NCBI GenBank assembly: GCA_004154925.1
Contig: QJNS01000091.1
Location: 186,001-250,000 of the forward strand
From: Monosporascus cannonballus
Lineage: Eukaryota > Ascomycota > Sordariomycetes > Xylariales
Length of the DNA stretch: 64,000 nucleotides
Direction: 5' to 3'
The notes under the pieces are model-generated. The model had not been told where the DNA came from and searched no databases. It saw only the letters and a program-made list of their open reading frames with translations. Positions 13,641-25,600 of this stretch are shown here, piece by piece. A program made the position numbers and the translations under genes. How positions within the stretch are numbered: the first letter of the stretch is position 1; every line of letters begins with the position of its first letter.

Positions 13641-15795
13641 AAGAATTAATTTTACGTATAAGAAATAGAATGTTTAAGACATATTATTACCTTAAAATAT
13701 ATTAAAATAAATTTTTAAAAAATCACTATAATTATAAAATAGTAAACGTCAATTACGGTTAAGAAGGTATAGGTATTTTTTAGATTCTTTAGTTATTATA
13801 GAAAGTTTATTCGGAATTTTGCTAGGATAATTATATTTTTAATTATTTTTACAAAAGAAAGAATTTAAATAAACGTTTGAAATAAAAATATAGTTTAAAG
13901 AATTAAGAATATAATTATTAGCGAATTAATATTAATTATATACGATCTAGTACGTTTTATTAAGTTAAAAACCGATATTTCGAATTGTATATCAGGCGTT
14001 ATAATCGAATAATGTAATAATTAAAGCAAATTATATCTTATTGTATTCTTTTTATACAAGTTAAAAGAAACCGAATTTAATTACAGTATTACAGATAAAA
14101 AGTTTATAGCTATTATTATAGCATTCCGCAAATTCACATATTTTCTAAAGAAAAGCTTGTATTAAATTAATGTTTATACAGATTATTAAAATCTTATCCG
14201 TTTTACTACGACTAGGAAACTTATAAAACGATAATTAAGATACGTAGAAGAATTAGCGAATTTTAACTTCGTTATTATCTATAAAAAGAGTTCAGAAAAC
14301 GGCAAAGCTAATATTTTAAATAAACGATCAGCTTTTGAAAAAATTTGGTCAAAATTAGCCATATAATTATCGATATTACTATGGAAGGATATTTATGTCT
14401 GCGATAAATTACGATAATTCGAGCAGTGCTTTTTGATATATATCAAAAAATCCAGCAGCATAACGACGGTTTTTTAGAAAACTAAAAAAGGAATAAAATA
14501 TAAATTTTAATAGAATATTAAAAAGACTTTATACAAGAAATATATGAATACTAATTATATAAACACTCAGAGATTTACAAAATCTTAAAACAGCTTTAAC
14601 GTATATATATTTTTTTCTAAAATAAAAATAACAATTTAAAAGATACGATAACGATACGATCTTTATAATAAGACTAAGATACGACGATATAAGCTTTACA
14701 AAAAATTACAGCTATTATTAGTTGCAAAGCAATTATAGTATATAGTTATATTTGACTTTATTACTAAATTTCTCATTTTGAAAAATCTCGTTACAGCAGT
14801 ATATCACGATAACATTTTCGTAATCGTTAATTAATTCCCAAAATCTTCTTATTTCTTGCTATATTATAAGAATATAAACGCCAAACAAATAGTATTTATT
14901 TTTTAAACTCATTTTGAATATATATAAATTGCAAATAGAAATTATTTTAGATAAACGATTAATATTTGCATTTAAGTTTTAATAAGGTCTAATAATATAA
15001 ATCGGCTTAAATCACAAATTATCTAACGTTTTTAAACTATAGATAAATAGATAAATAGAACGAACGAACTAAATATGGGAGATTTACTTACGATATTATA
15101 TTAATTACGAACAAAATAATCAGGCTAAGAAATTACCAATTGAAAAATTATCTTATAATACCAGTTATTACGAAAACATTAAAATAATACTTGCGAACGT
15201 AAATTTTAATTTTATTTCAAAAATATATAAAAAGGTACGTAATAACGGTTCTATTAATGTTAAGGTAATTTTTACATTATAATAACTTAAATAACTATAT
15301 TAGAAAATAGAAACAGAATTAGAATTCGTACGAAATCAAATAAATAAATATTATAATTAAAAATAGTTAAAGGGATTAACTTTCGAAAAAAAAATTATTT
15401 TGTTACCAAAAATATTTAAACAAAAAAACTTATTAAAAAGCTCGATTTTAAATATATCGATTTATACAAAATTGTTAAAAAGTTTTTAAAAAATAATTAT
15501 TAATTGAAATTTTTACTAAAAGTTAAATTTTATTTAGTTTTTTATTTTTTTTTCGAGTTAGCAGATACGATTAAAGCGGGTATATTCTAAGATAAGGTGG
15601 AGGTAAAAAACGATACGATATATAAGGTAAAGAAAATTTTCGATATACGGAAATAAAATGGATTTATCTAGTACTTAATTAAATGAAAAGAAAATACTCG
15701 AATTTCGAAAATATCTAGAAATTAGCTAAAAATCTTATTGGCGCCTAGCACCTGTTAAAGAACTTTTACCAGTAACGACGGAATTACCTAAAATA
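13641..15795 (+). pseudogene. Second half of pol of element D: reverse transcriptase end, RNase H, integrase, chromodomain
   Basis: The frame continues from 8071 once A1 is skipped. Remains of RNase H (about 14040-14200) and integrase follow. A chromodomain remnant lies at about 15665-15790: Tyr-Leu-x4, a Phe-Glu-Asn-Ile string, then Leu-Ala-Lys-Asn-Leu-Ile-Gly-Ala, with TAG/TAA where Trp or Gln are expected. It aligns with the better preserved chromodomains of B and C. Chromodomains on Gypsy integrases are known to guide insertion to marked chromatin. The last codons are overlapped by the stop of the antisense ORF (15735-15737). Confidence 0.75.
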
Positions 15796-16032
15796 ATAGC
15801 ATTCCAATTTATAAGATCTAAGAAAAAAAGACTTTAATCTACTGTACTTCAATTAATAACGTTTATCTTACTTAAAGCCTATACCTCGACCACAAATTCC
15901 GATTCCAAATAGACAAAGTCGTTAGATTCGTCTAACGACTAAAGGGCCCGATTAACAAGTTTTGTACCTTTAAATTAATGATATTGACGTTATCGCCGTA
16001 TACGAGAAAATTGCGCCAAAGATTCGACTAAG
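15735..16032 (-). pseudogene. Antisense ORF of element D, C-terminal part
   Basis: Minus-strand frame opposite to pol. After insertion B is skipped, it continues from 27857-28200. It codes a hydrophilic, probably coiled-coil stretch, then a motif Ile-Asn-(Trp)-Ser-Thr-Val-Asp-(Trp) at 15834-15857 with both Trp codons turned into stops. It ends Arg-Gln-stop at 15735-15737, opposite the chromodomain codons. The same motif and the same stop context occur in C. A one-base frame change separates it from the cysteine-cluster half, so an old intron or an indel lies between them. Function unknown. Confidence 0.6.
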
Positions 16033-16443
16033 TGTGACGGCTAGGGGGTTTAACCAACTATTAAACCTTAGTCGTACGGATTTATGTTAGCAAAAGTATC
16101 GTGGAAATCTGAGCAATAAATACAGTAATCGTATTACGTCTCGTAATTCCAAAAGTGTCTTAGGTAACGATATTATATTGCAAGCTGAAATTATCTGAAT
16201 TATAAAAATAATAAACATATATATCTTTTTATAGATCCCGTTAAATGCTTTAGATTATTCCGGATTTATATCGAATAACTGCATAAATCTTGTTAAATCT
16301 TTTAAATTATTTCGGATCTATATCGGATAATTATATAGATTTCGTTAGATCTTTTAAATTATTCCGGATTTATATTACGTAATTTCGATCTACTTAGGTC
16401 CTATTTCGATTATCGAATAACCGTTTCCGAGACCCTCCCCTAG
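16033..16443 (-). repeat. 3' LTR of B, main part (interrupted by A2; remainder 21970-21982)
   Basis: Together with 21970-21982 it forms a 424-bp LTR, 104 bp longer than its partner because of two additional 52-bp repeat units. The A2 insertion point corresponds to 27834-27838 in the intact partner. Confidence 0.9.
16232..16380. repeat. 52-bp tandem repeat in the LTR of B, about three copies
   Basis: Units start at 16232, 16284 and 16336, each beginning with a TAGAT/TAAAT...GTTA string and containing an ATTATTYCGGAT core. The partner LTR has one unit only, and the difference (104 bp) is exactly two units. Confidence 0.85.
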
Positions 16444-16633
16444 TGTGACGGGCACGATGCGTAGGTTAAACGGAGACACGGCCCAACAAAGGTTTATATT
16501 TAAGGTAAGAAGAGAAAGGAAGAAACAGCTAACTACTAATAAAGTAACTGCTCCTTATATATATATAAGTAAGCTCGAGCTAAAAAATTCGTTCCGTAAG
16601 CCCGAACTACTTTATAAGTTTTAGCCTATAATA
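16444..16633 (-). repeat. 3' LTR of A2
   Basis: 190 bp, followed at 16634-16653 by the complement of the polypurine tract. The outer left end is undamaged and the inner right half is RIP-mutated. Confidence 0.93.
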
Positions 16634-19600
16634 TTACCCCCTTTTTCGCCCTTAAAAAATAATAAGGTTACGGTAAGGCGGCGGCGGCTTTACTTATACC
16701 TTTTTTTTTATCTTTATTCGTATCTTTACGTTTTTGCCGATCTCGTTTTCGTTTCCGAATAATTTTTCGAAATTATTAAAGGTAATTATATTTTCGAAAT
16801 TATTATATAATTTTTATACCGGTTTAACGTCACCTATTTATTTTACGAATAACCTTTTTAATAACCGTAATTTACGTATTTATTTTCGGCTTTTAATACA
16901 TATTTTATTATATTTTTTAATAATATCGATAATAATTATTTATTATTTAAAATTTAATTAAATAAGGGATTTTTTAATATTAATTTTAAAAAGTTTATAT
17001 TAAATCTTAAATATATTTTCGATAATATATTTAATTTTATAATATTATATAACATAATTACGGTAATCTTATATTTAATATATATTCGAAATAAATTTTT
17101 AGATAATTACATTTTTTAAATTTAATTATATTAAGTTTTTTATTTCGAAACGCAGTAATTTATTTTTAAAAAATATTAATTAATTATTTTATCCGGATTT
17201 GGATTAATATTATAATATTTTATACAAATTTCGTATTTTCTTATAATTGTTTATCAAAATTAATAACTTTTTCCGTTTTAAAGGTTAATTAGAAAATTAT
17301 TAATATTTTATTAATAAGTTTTATATTATACTTATAAATTTAAAAAAATTCATTTTTAACGAAAAAGTTATATTATTAAAAGTTAATTATATTGCCGGTA
17401 AAAACTTGGCCTAATTATATTATATTTAATTTATAAAATAATAAAATTATGCGAAAATCTTTTTGTTAAGTTTTTCCGTAATTCCGTTTATTTAAAAATA
17501 AAAAAATATATTAAATTATTATTATATACCTATTAGGTCGCATAAGTAAGTCCAAAATTTGTTCATTCAGTTATTTTCGTTATCGGATATTAATTTCTTA
17601 AGAAAACCGTAATATTTTTAACAGCAAATAATAAAGCGTTAAATATATATTTTCGTATCCATATTAAATATTGGCTTTAAAATAATTATTTTCGCTAAAC
17701 GATCGTAAAATACCATAAGAAAGCAAAGGTTCCTTTTTTGCTTTGCTAATAAATTAACCATAAAATTTATCGAAAATTTAAATAAAATCGGTTTAAAATA
17801 AGTAAGGGCCATAATAACTGTTTTTTTATTTTCTTTTATATATACGACCTATTATATACGTTATAATTACGGCAAAAACGGCATATATCCTAAGTTTATT
17901 CTGGCCAGTAATAATTACAAATTAATATTATTAATGTAACGTTTTTTCTTAGGTGGCCGGTAATATAAAAATTGTATACCTATTAAATTAATAACGTTTA
18001 AAGCGGTTTCCAAATAACAACTTAAATACGTTTTTTAAATTGTAAAAAACTTTTAAGGTTAAAGGAATATTTCGATATAAAAACTTTTATTACGTTTATA
18101 ACTTGAAGAAAATTACGTAATTTTTAGGTTACGGTAACGTATGCCGTATTTAAGGTTTTATCTTTAATAACTTTTAAGTTTTATATTTTTTAAAGGTTTT
18201 TTTTCAAAAAATATTTTTTTGCCGGAGGGTATAACCGGTCGTTCGTTATTATTTTACTTTAAATAAATTACGGCTATTAGGACTTTTTAAATCCGTATTA
18301 ATTTATTAAATAATTATTTTTTTAATTAACCGAATTATTTATTTTTTAAATTTAATATTTTTTTCGCCGCGAAATACTTTTTATGGCTTATAAAATATGG
18401 TATTGAATTAATTTGCCAATTTATTAGAGCAATATTTAAATACGAAATTAAAAATAGATAAAAAGCCGGCTTATCGAATTTGCCTTTTAGTAAATTTATG
18501 GGTACTTATAAAGTATTAAAGGTTTATGTAATTTATTAAGATCGTAAAAAGGTTAATTAACTTTTATATTTTTTTATTTTGCTAACGTTTTAATAATAAT
18601 TAATGGTTTTTTATCGTATATCTTATAATTATATTTAATTGGCAATAATTTTCTTAAAAAGTACGTAATTAATTATAAACGCTTTAATAAATCGAATTAG
18701 AATAAATACCTTTTAATTATTTAGCCAGAATAATTTGCCTTAATTACCGTTTTTTTTGGGAATCTTAATACGTAAAAATAAACGCTATAATAAAAAGTTT
18801 TTTTAAATCGGTCGAAAATTAATTACTTTTCGTTTTTTTAATTAAAAAAAAACCTTTTTTTAATTAATCGTAAAAAAAAGCTATTACCTCGTTAAAATTT
18901 TTTATAAAGGTTCGGTAAAAATTGGCAAACCCGATAAAGCTTTTAACTTTTTTTATGTTAATAAAAGCTTTTTATTTTCGAATAACTGTTGTTTTTTTGA
19001 AATTAACTTTTAGGTTTATTTCTATTTCGATAATAAACTTTACGTATTTCATTTTCTGGATTGCAAATTTATATTTATCCAGGTTTAACTTTAATCATGT
19101 TTTTGTTAAATGGCAAAATATTAATTTAATTTTGGCTATATAATTAATTTAAAAGCCGGATAAATAAATTAATATATTATTTATATATATAAAGTAAATA
19201 TTATTAAAAGAACGTTTTAATGTAATATTAATATAACGTTAAAACATAGCCGGTATTCCGCTAAAGTCGAATAAATATATTAATTATTCGAAAAATCCGA
19301 AACGTATATGGAATATAATTTTTCATTTGTTTTTTTAGCGGATACGTAACCGATAAAAAGCCGTTTGAACGTCGAATTTCGTAAATTACCGGATTTATAA
19401 TAAGGTTCGTAACATTTTTTTATTAATAAAAAAAATAACGATTTTATTTTATAATCTTATTTAATTTTTTATAATTTATCTAAAATTATAAACCCCCGTT
19501 AGGTTTTTTTTCGAATAATACCGGAATATTTACAAAAAAATTATTAACTTAAATTTAATTTTTATTAAATAAATTTATAAAGACTTTACGTGAAGTTAAC

Positions 19601-21774
19601 AATTTTTTCCTTAATATCCCATATAAAAATTTTTATAAGATTACTTTTTTTAATTTAAGATATTTATTTTTCGGTTTATCGTTACGTTATTATTATTATA
19701 ATAAAATAATAATAACAAATTTTTGTAATTTGTAAAAAGATTTCGGAATTCCCGTATTTTCTTAAAAAGATATTCCGTTATATTTTTAAAAGTAAATTAC
19801 GGTTTTACCTTTAAAGCTTTATTAATATTTTTATAAAGATTGCAAATAATTATATCCTGTTTTTCTTACGGCGGCTTTTCTGCGTTATTGCCATAAAAGT
19901 TATAGCCGTTATTAAGCAGGTTTTTTTATATTTTTATAACCGCCTTTTTAAGCAGGTTTTAAATTTTTTTTATTAAGTTATCTTTTTTCGCGTAATATAT
20001 ATATAATAATATTATTTACCAAACGGATAAGCCGTTGTTTCGTTTTATATATAATATTATTATATTTTATTTAAGGTTTTTTTTAAATAAAAAAATAAAA
20101 TAAGTTTTTAATTATGTACCCTCAAATTCGTTTTAGATAACCGTCCAAATTTATATTAACGTAAATAATTTTTCGGATTACACTTATTATTAATTCGTTA
20201 TTTTTTATTAATTTTAACTTATAGAATATAACAAATATACGTTATAATTTTAAATAATGGATTAACCGCTACTTAAATGTAAAATAATAAATATATTTAT
20301 TATCGATTAGGATATTTATATATATAATATTATTAATTAAAACGTTTAATATAAAACAATATTATTTAATTTATTATTAAGTTTTTATAATTGTTTTATT
20401 ACGGTTTTTTTATTAATAGTTTTTAATAAAGGTTATTTTTTTAAATTTTTATTATTTAAATTATTATTCCCGTTAACGGTATCCCGTAAATTTATTATCG
20501 TAATTTCCGTTTTAACCGGACGAAACCGCTTTACGGATTTAAATTTAAAATATTTTTAATTCGAATAATTCGTAACGGCGTAACAAAAATATTACTTTTT
20601 TTATTTCCGAACTTTTATTTTATTATCGGAAAGTTATTTTGCATAAGGCCGGTTATTCGAACCTTATTTCGAATTATTTCCTGATTAATTCTTTTTTATT
20701 TTATTATTAATTTATAAATTTAAAAGTTAACGTAATTAATTACGTAATATTAATCATAAATATATCCCTTTAAATATTTATTATTTAAGCTGGTTTATAA
20801 ATTTAATTAATATATTATTATTAATTAGCCGTTTCGCATTTTTATTGAAATATCAAATTATTATTTTTTTATTTACATAATAATTAAATAAAACCTTTTA
20901 ATAATTAATTTTTTTTGCTTTACGTATTTAACGGTTATAATTATTATAAAATTATATATTAATATTAATATTAATATTAAGGAAAATTATTTTAATTATT
21001 AAAAATTATATTAGACCTTTATATTCGGCTAATTTAAACTTAAAATGTAATAAATAAAATTTAAATCGTTAATTATTATTTTATTTTATATATTATAATT
21101 ATTTTTAAATAGATTATATCGTTTATTTATTTTTAAATTACTTTTTATATAAAGAAAAAAATATTAATGTTAAAATCGTTTCGTATTTTTTTATTTTAAA
21201 TTAATAATTAAATTATAATTGCTTTTGGGTAAGCATAAATATTATAATACTTAAGTAAATTATTATCAAAAACTCGAAAATAAACCGGTTTTTTTATTTT
21301 CGTATAAAATATAGCAAAAAATAAACGGAACGTTTTTTATTTTTTATTTTACGAAAATTATTTTATAGGCTTATAATTTATTTTTGCAAACGTATTATTA
21401 AGCGGTGGGTTTACCGTAAGTATTTAATAAAATCTTTTTTTATTTTTATAAATATTTTTTTTATTTTCGTTATTTGGTTAAATAAATTATTTATTATTTT
21501 GTTTCGATTAAAAATTAATTTAACAAATTCTTTGTATTATATATTAAATTTTTAAAATATATTTTCGAATAATTAATATTATAAGTATTTTTTAATAATT
21601 CCAAATAAAATTAAAATTATAAGTTTATTTATAATTTCGTTAATTACATTATTTCGTAATTATTTTATTATAAAATTATTTTTAATTTATTATTTATAAT
21701 TAAAATATTTTTAGGAAATATTTTATTTTTATTTAACTTTTTGGAAATTATAATAAATTATAACTTTAAATATA
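16634..21774 (-). pseudogene. gag-pol of element A2 (RIP-degraded)
   Basis: Minus-strand counterpart of the A1 coding region. The reverse-transcriptase box lies at 19176-19187 and reads Tyr-Ile-Asn-Asn as in A1. Integrase remains lie near 17660-17760 and RNase H near 18480-18960. Plus-strand ORFs here (for example 16734-16961 and 18922-19143) are chance openings in A+T-rich DNA opposite pol. Confidence 0.78.
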
Positions 21775-21964
21775 TATAACGGGTACGATATATAGGTTAA
21801 ACGGAAGTACGGCTTAATAAAGGTTTATATTTAAAGTGAAGAGAAAAAGAGAGAAACAGCTAGCTACCAGCAAGGTAGCTGCTCCTTATATACATATGGG
21901 TGAGCTCGGGCTAAGGAGCTCGCTCCGTAAGCCCGAGCTGCCCTATAGGCTCTAGCCTGTAACA
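21775..21964 (-). repeat. 5' LTR of A2
   Basis: 190 bp. The outer right half, including the G+C-rich inverted repeat, is almost undamaged, whereas the inner left half is mutated. Confidence 0.93.
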
Positions 21965-21982
21965 CCTAGTTGGGTCATAATA

Positions 21983-22664
21983 CGATTTTTTTTTCCCCAA
22001 ATTTTGCTCTCAAGATTTCCTTCGGTAAATTTTTTTTATCCGTTACCATATTTAATCGAATTGTTAAAAATCGCAAACGTATTAACCAAAAGGAACAGCG
22101 TAAGGCCTTAGCCCGTTTCGTTTTTAATTCCGGTTTCGAAGTTATATCTTACATATTCTATTTCCGCGTTAATAATTTATGCATTATGTTAAATGATATA
22201 GCACGCTATTAGTAATATATTCTGAAAAAACGTTACTATAATAGTTCCGGCGTTCCTTTTTTTTTCTTAAATAATATTAATAAGGAAATAAAACGTTTTC
22301 AATCGGAAAAGTCTTTTACTCGTTAATATTTACATAATATTTATCAAAAATTATTAATAATATTTTATCGTTTAAACGAAGTATTATTTCAGCGAGAACG
22401 TTTTCGTATTTAATAAGATTTTCTTTATAAAAAAAACGTAAAAATAATTAATCAAAGTTTTTAATCCTTAGATAAATTAAAAAATAAAAAAAAACCGATC
22501 GCCTAAAGGCGGAATGCGAATGTTTAAAAATTGAGCTTCGCGCCGTACTTCCCGAATAGTTCTATTTTTCAGATTTTATCGTAAACGTAAATTAGGACGC
22601 GATTATTTTTAGGGGTTTCGCCGTTATTGGTAAAAATTCTTTAATAAATATTAGACGCCAATAA
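21983..22664 (+). pseudogene. Antisense ORF of element B with a Zn2Cys6-type cysteine cluster
   Basis: Plus-strand frame opposite to pol, between the 3' LTR and the chromodomain. Six positions at 22150 (Tyr), 22159 (Tyr), 22180 (Cys), 22207 (Tyr), 22216 (Tyr) and 22237 (Tyr) have the spacing C-x2-C-x6-C-x8-C-x2-C-x6-C. Tyr for Cys is the expected RIP change (TGY to TAY). An Asn and, further on, Gly-Val-Pro follow the last position, as in C. A Phe-(Gln)-Ser-Leu-Asp-Lys-Leu-Lys string near 22459-22480 matches the coiled-coil part of C, and the frame ends at 22662-22664 in the same context as C and D. The first part overlaps the polypurine tract, so the true start cannot be fixed. The spacing is that of fungal Zn(II)2Cys6 DNA-binding domains; that function is inference. 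Confidence 0.62.
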
Positions 22665-25600
22665 GATTTTTGGCAGGTTCCTAGATATTTTCGGAATCCG
22701 AGTGCTTTTTTTATTTAATTAGATACTGGGTAAGTCCATTTTGTTTTCGTATATCGAAAATCTTTTCCACCTTGTATGCTTATTCGTCTTTTACTTCCAT
22801 ATCGTCCTGCACCATATATACTTTAATTATATTTGCTATTAATTCGAATAAAGAAACGTAAAAAATTGGATAGAATTTGACATTTGATGGAAGTTCCAAT
22901 TAGTAATTATTTTCTAAGATTTTCTTAGTAATTTTGTATAGACCGATATACTTAAAATCGAGTTTTTTATTAGGTTATTTAGTTTGAATATTTTTATAAC
23001 AAGAAAAACCATCTCCCCTTTTTCGAAAATTAATCTCTTTAATCTTTTTTAGTTATAATATTTGCTTATTTGATTTCGTACGAATTCCAGTTTCGTTTTC
23101 ATTTCTTAATACAATTATCGTAATTGTTCTAATATAAAGATTACTTTGACATTGATTAGACCGTCGTCGCGTGCTTTTTTGTAAACTTCTGGAATAACTT
23201 TTTGTATCGTTAATTTCATTCTAGGAAAGGAATATGTGCGTTAAAGCCGTTCTAGGATTTTGTGGATCTCTGGATGTCCGTATAACTGATATTCGTGTAT
23301 TTTTTGTACCAGATCTTTCTGGTATTCCTCTGGAACTTGTATTTTGTCTGTTCTTTGGTTTTTTTAGGAGACCGTCGTTGTACTGCTGGATTTTCTAGTG
23401 CATGTCGAAAGGTACTGCCCGAATTGTCGTAATCTATTACGGGCGTAAATGTCCTTTTATAATAATATCGAAAATTATATAACTAATTTTAACCAAATTT
23501 TTTCGAAATCTGGTCGCCTGCTTAGGGCATTTGCTTTGTTATTTTCTAAACCTTTTCTATAAATAATAACGAAGTCGAAATTCGCCAATTTTTCCGCGTA
23601 ATAAAATTATCGTTTTGTAAATTCCTTGGTCGTAATAAATCGGATAAGATTTTGATGATTTGTATAAACCTTGACCTGGTACAAATTTCCCTTTAGGAAA
23701 TATTTGAACTTTCGAAATGTTATAATAATAACTATAAATTCTTTACTTGGAATAACGTAATTAAGTTTGGTTTCTTTTAATTTGCACGAAAAGAATATAA
23801 TAAGATACAATTTACCTTAATTATTTTGCTATTTAATTATTATACCTAACGCGTAATCCGAAATATCGGTTTTTAATTTAACGGAACGGTTTTGATCGTA
23901 CATAATTAATATTAGCTCGTTAATAATTACATCCTTAATATCCTGAAATGCTTTTTTCGTATCTGGCATCTATTTAAACTTCTTTTTTTTGGTAAGGTTC
24001 GTTAAGGGTATAGTTATTTTGCTAAAGTTCTGGATAAACTTTCGGTAATAATTGGCGAATCCAAAAAATACCTGTACCTTTTTAACCGTTATTAATGTTT
24101 GTTATTTTATAACTGCAGCGATCTTTTTAAGGTTTATTTTAATATGTCCTATGGTAATAATATATTCTAAATATTTTATTTTTTATTTGTAAAATTAATT
24201 TTTTTTATATTAATAAGTAATTTTACGTTTTATAAAGCTTATAAAACTTTATAAACGTATCCTGTATATGTCTTTTTTATTTTTGAGAAAATAAAAATAT
24301 CGTTAAAATAACAAACGACGAAAATATCGAGGTATTTTCGTAGCATATAATTTACTATCCGTTAAAAAGTTGTTGGCGAGTTCGTAAGTCCTATTAACGT
24401 AATCAAATACTTAAATAATCCGTATTTCGTTCTAAAAATAATTTTTTATTTATATTTATTTTTAATTTTGATAAGGTTATATCCATTTTTAAAATCGAAT
24501 ATTATGAATTATTTGGTTCCGTAAAATCAGTTTTTTATTTCCGTAATTAAAAGTAATAATTTTTAAATTTTAATCGCAATATCGTTTAATTATCGATAAT
24601 TAACCATAAATCGTAATTTTTCATTTTTTAAGTATGAAGAATATAAGGTATTTTACTAATAATTTTGAAAATCGAATTTATTTTTTATAACCGATTTTCT
24701 AGATATTTTTTAAAAGTACGTAGTTCGTTTCCATTAAGATTGTAAATACGGTAAAATTTCGTCGAAAATTCTTTTTTAAAAATTATTTTATAATCTTATT
24801 CGCTATATTTTGGTAATTTTGTATTGAGCTCCCTTTTAAAAAATTGCTTATATCTGTAGTATTATAGTAATATATTAGTTAGACTTTTTGATTTTTGGAG
24901 CTGCTGTTTTAAATCGTTATTTAGTTACTTTAATTTCGTTCTAATAATAATAACGATACGTTATATTTTTCTTTAATACCTCTTTTTTTTAGTTGTTATC
25001 CTTTTAGGTAATAAGGTTTTTGTCGTATTTTTATATTTATATTCGTTATTATTATCGACTGAATATTAAAATCTTAATTTTCTTTTTTTGTTTATTAATA
25101 AAGTATAAGATAAATCTTCCTTAATTAATTTTTTTTAATTAAAATTCCGTACTACCGTATCCATAATAATCTTAAGATTATATCGTAATTTTTAAGTAGA
25201 ATGATATCGAAATTAATTATTTGGTGTCGTCCTTAAATAAAGCTCTTAAGGTAATTAATTTCGCGTATTGTTTTCTCGTTATCGTAAACGAATTTTTAAT
25301 TTTCGATATTTATCGTTATATAAGGTTTTAATTTATATTTCTATGGCAATTTGAACTTATTAACCATATCTGGTGCAATATAATTCTCGCCGAAAGTTCT
25401 GTAATTTACCATTATAATATACCAGTACGTTCCGATTCGTATGTCCAAAATAATAAGATTATTAACGGCTTTTATCGTTATATTTAATATTTTTTTAAAA
25501 CTTTTTTTAATTTGTTTAAATTTTGTTATCTTGCAGCTGTTTTATAGATAATCCTTTTCTTTTAATTCCTATTTAAATTTATCGAACTTTATTTGTGTTT

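Larger units (their letters stand above)
16444..21964 (-). mobile_element. LTR retrotransposon A2, Ty3/Gypsy, inserted in the left LTR of B
   Basis: 5521 bp, 190-bp LTRs (16444-16633 and 21775-21964), perfect target duplication CCTAG (16439-16443 and 21965-21969). It is in the opposite orientation to A1. It is the youngest layer in the nest, at depth four (E, D, B, A2). Confidence 0.96.

Noticed and set aside
16734..16961. 75-codon ORF in A+T-rich DNA
   Set aside because: It lies opposite the pol remnant of A2; Ile/Phe/Leu/Tyr-rich composition is what random A+T-rich sequence gives, and no conserved counterpart is seen in A1.
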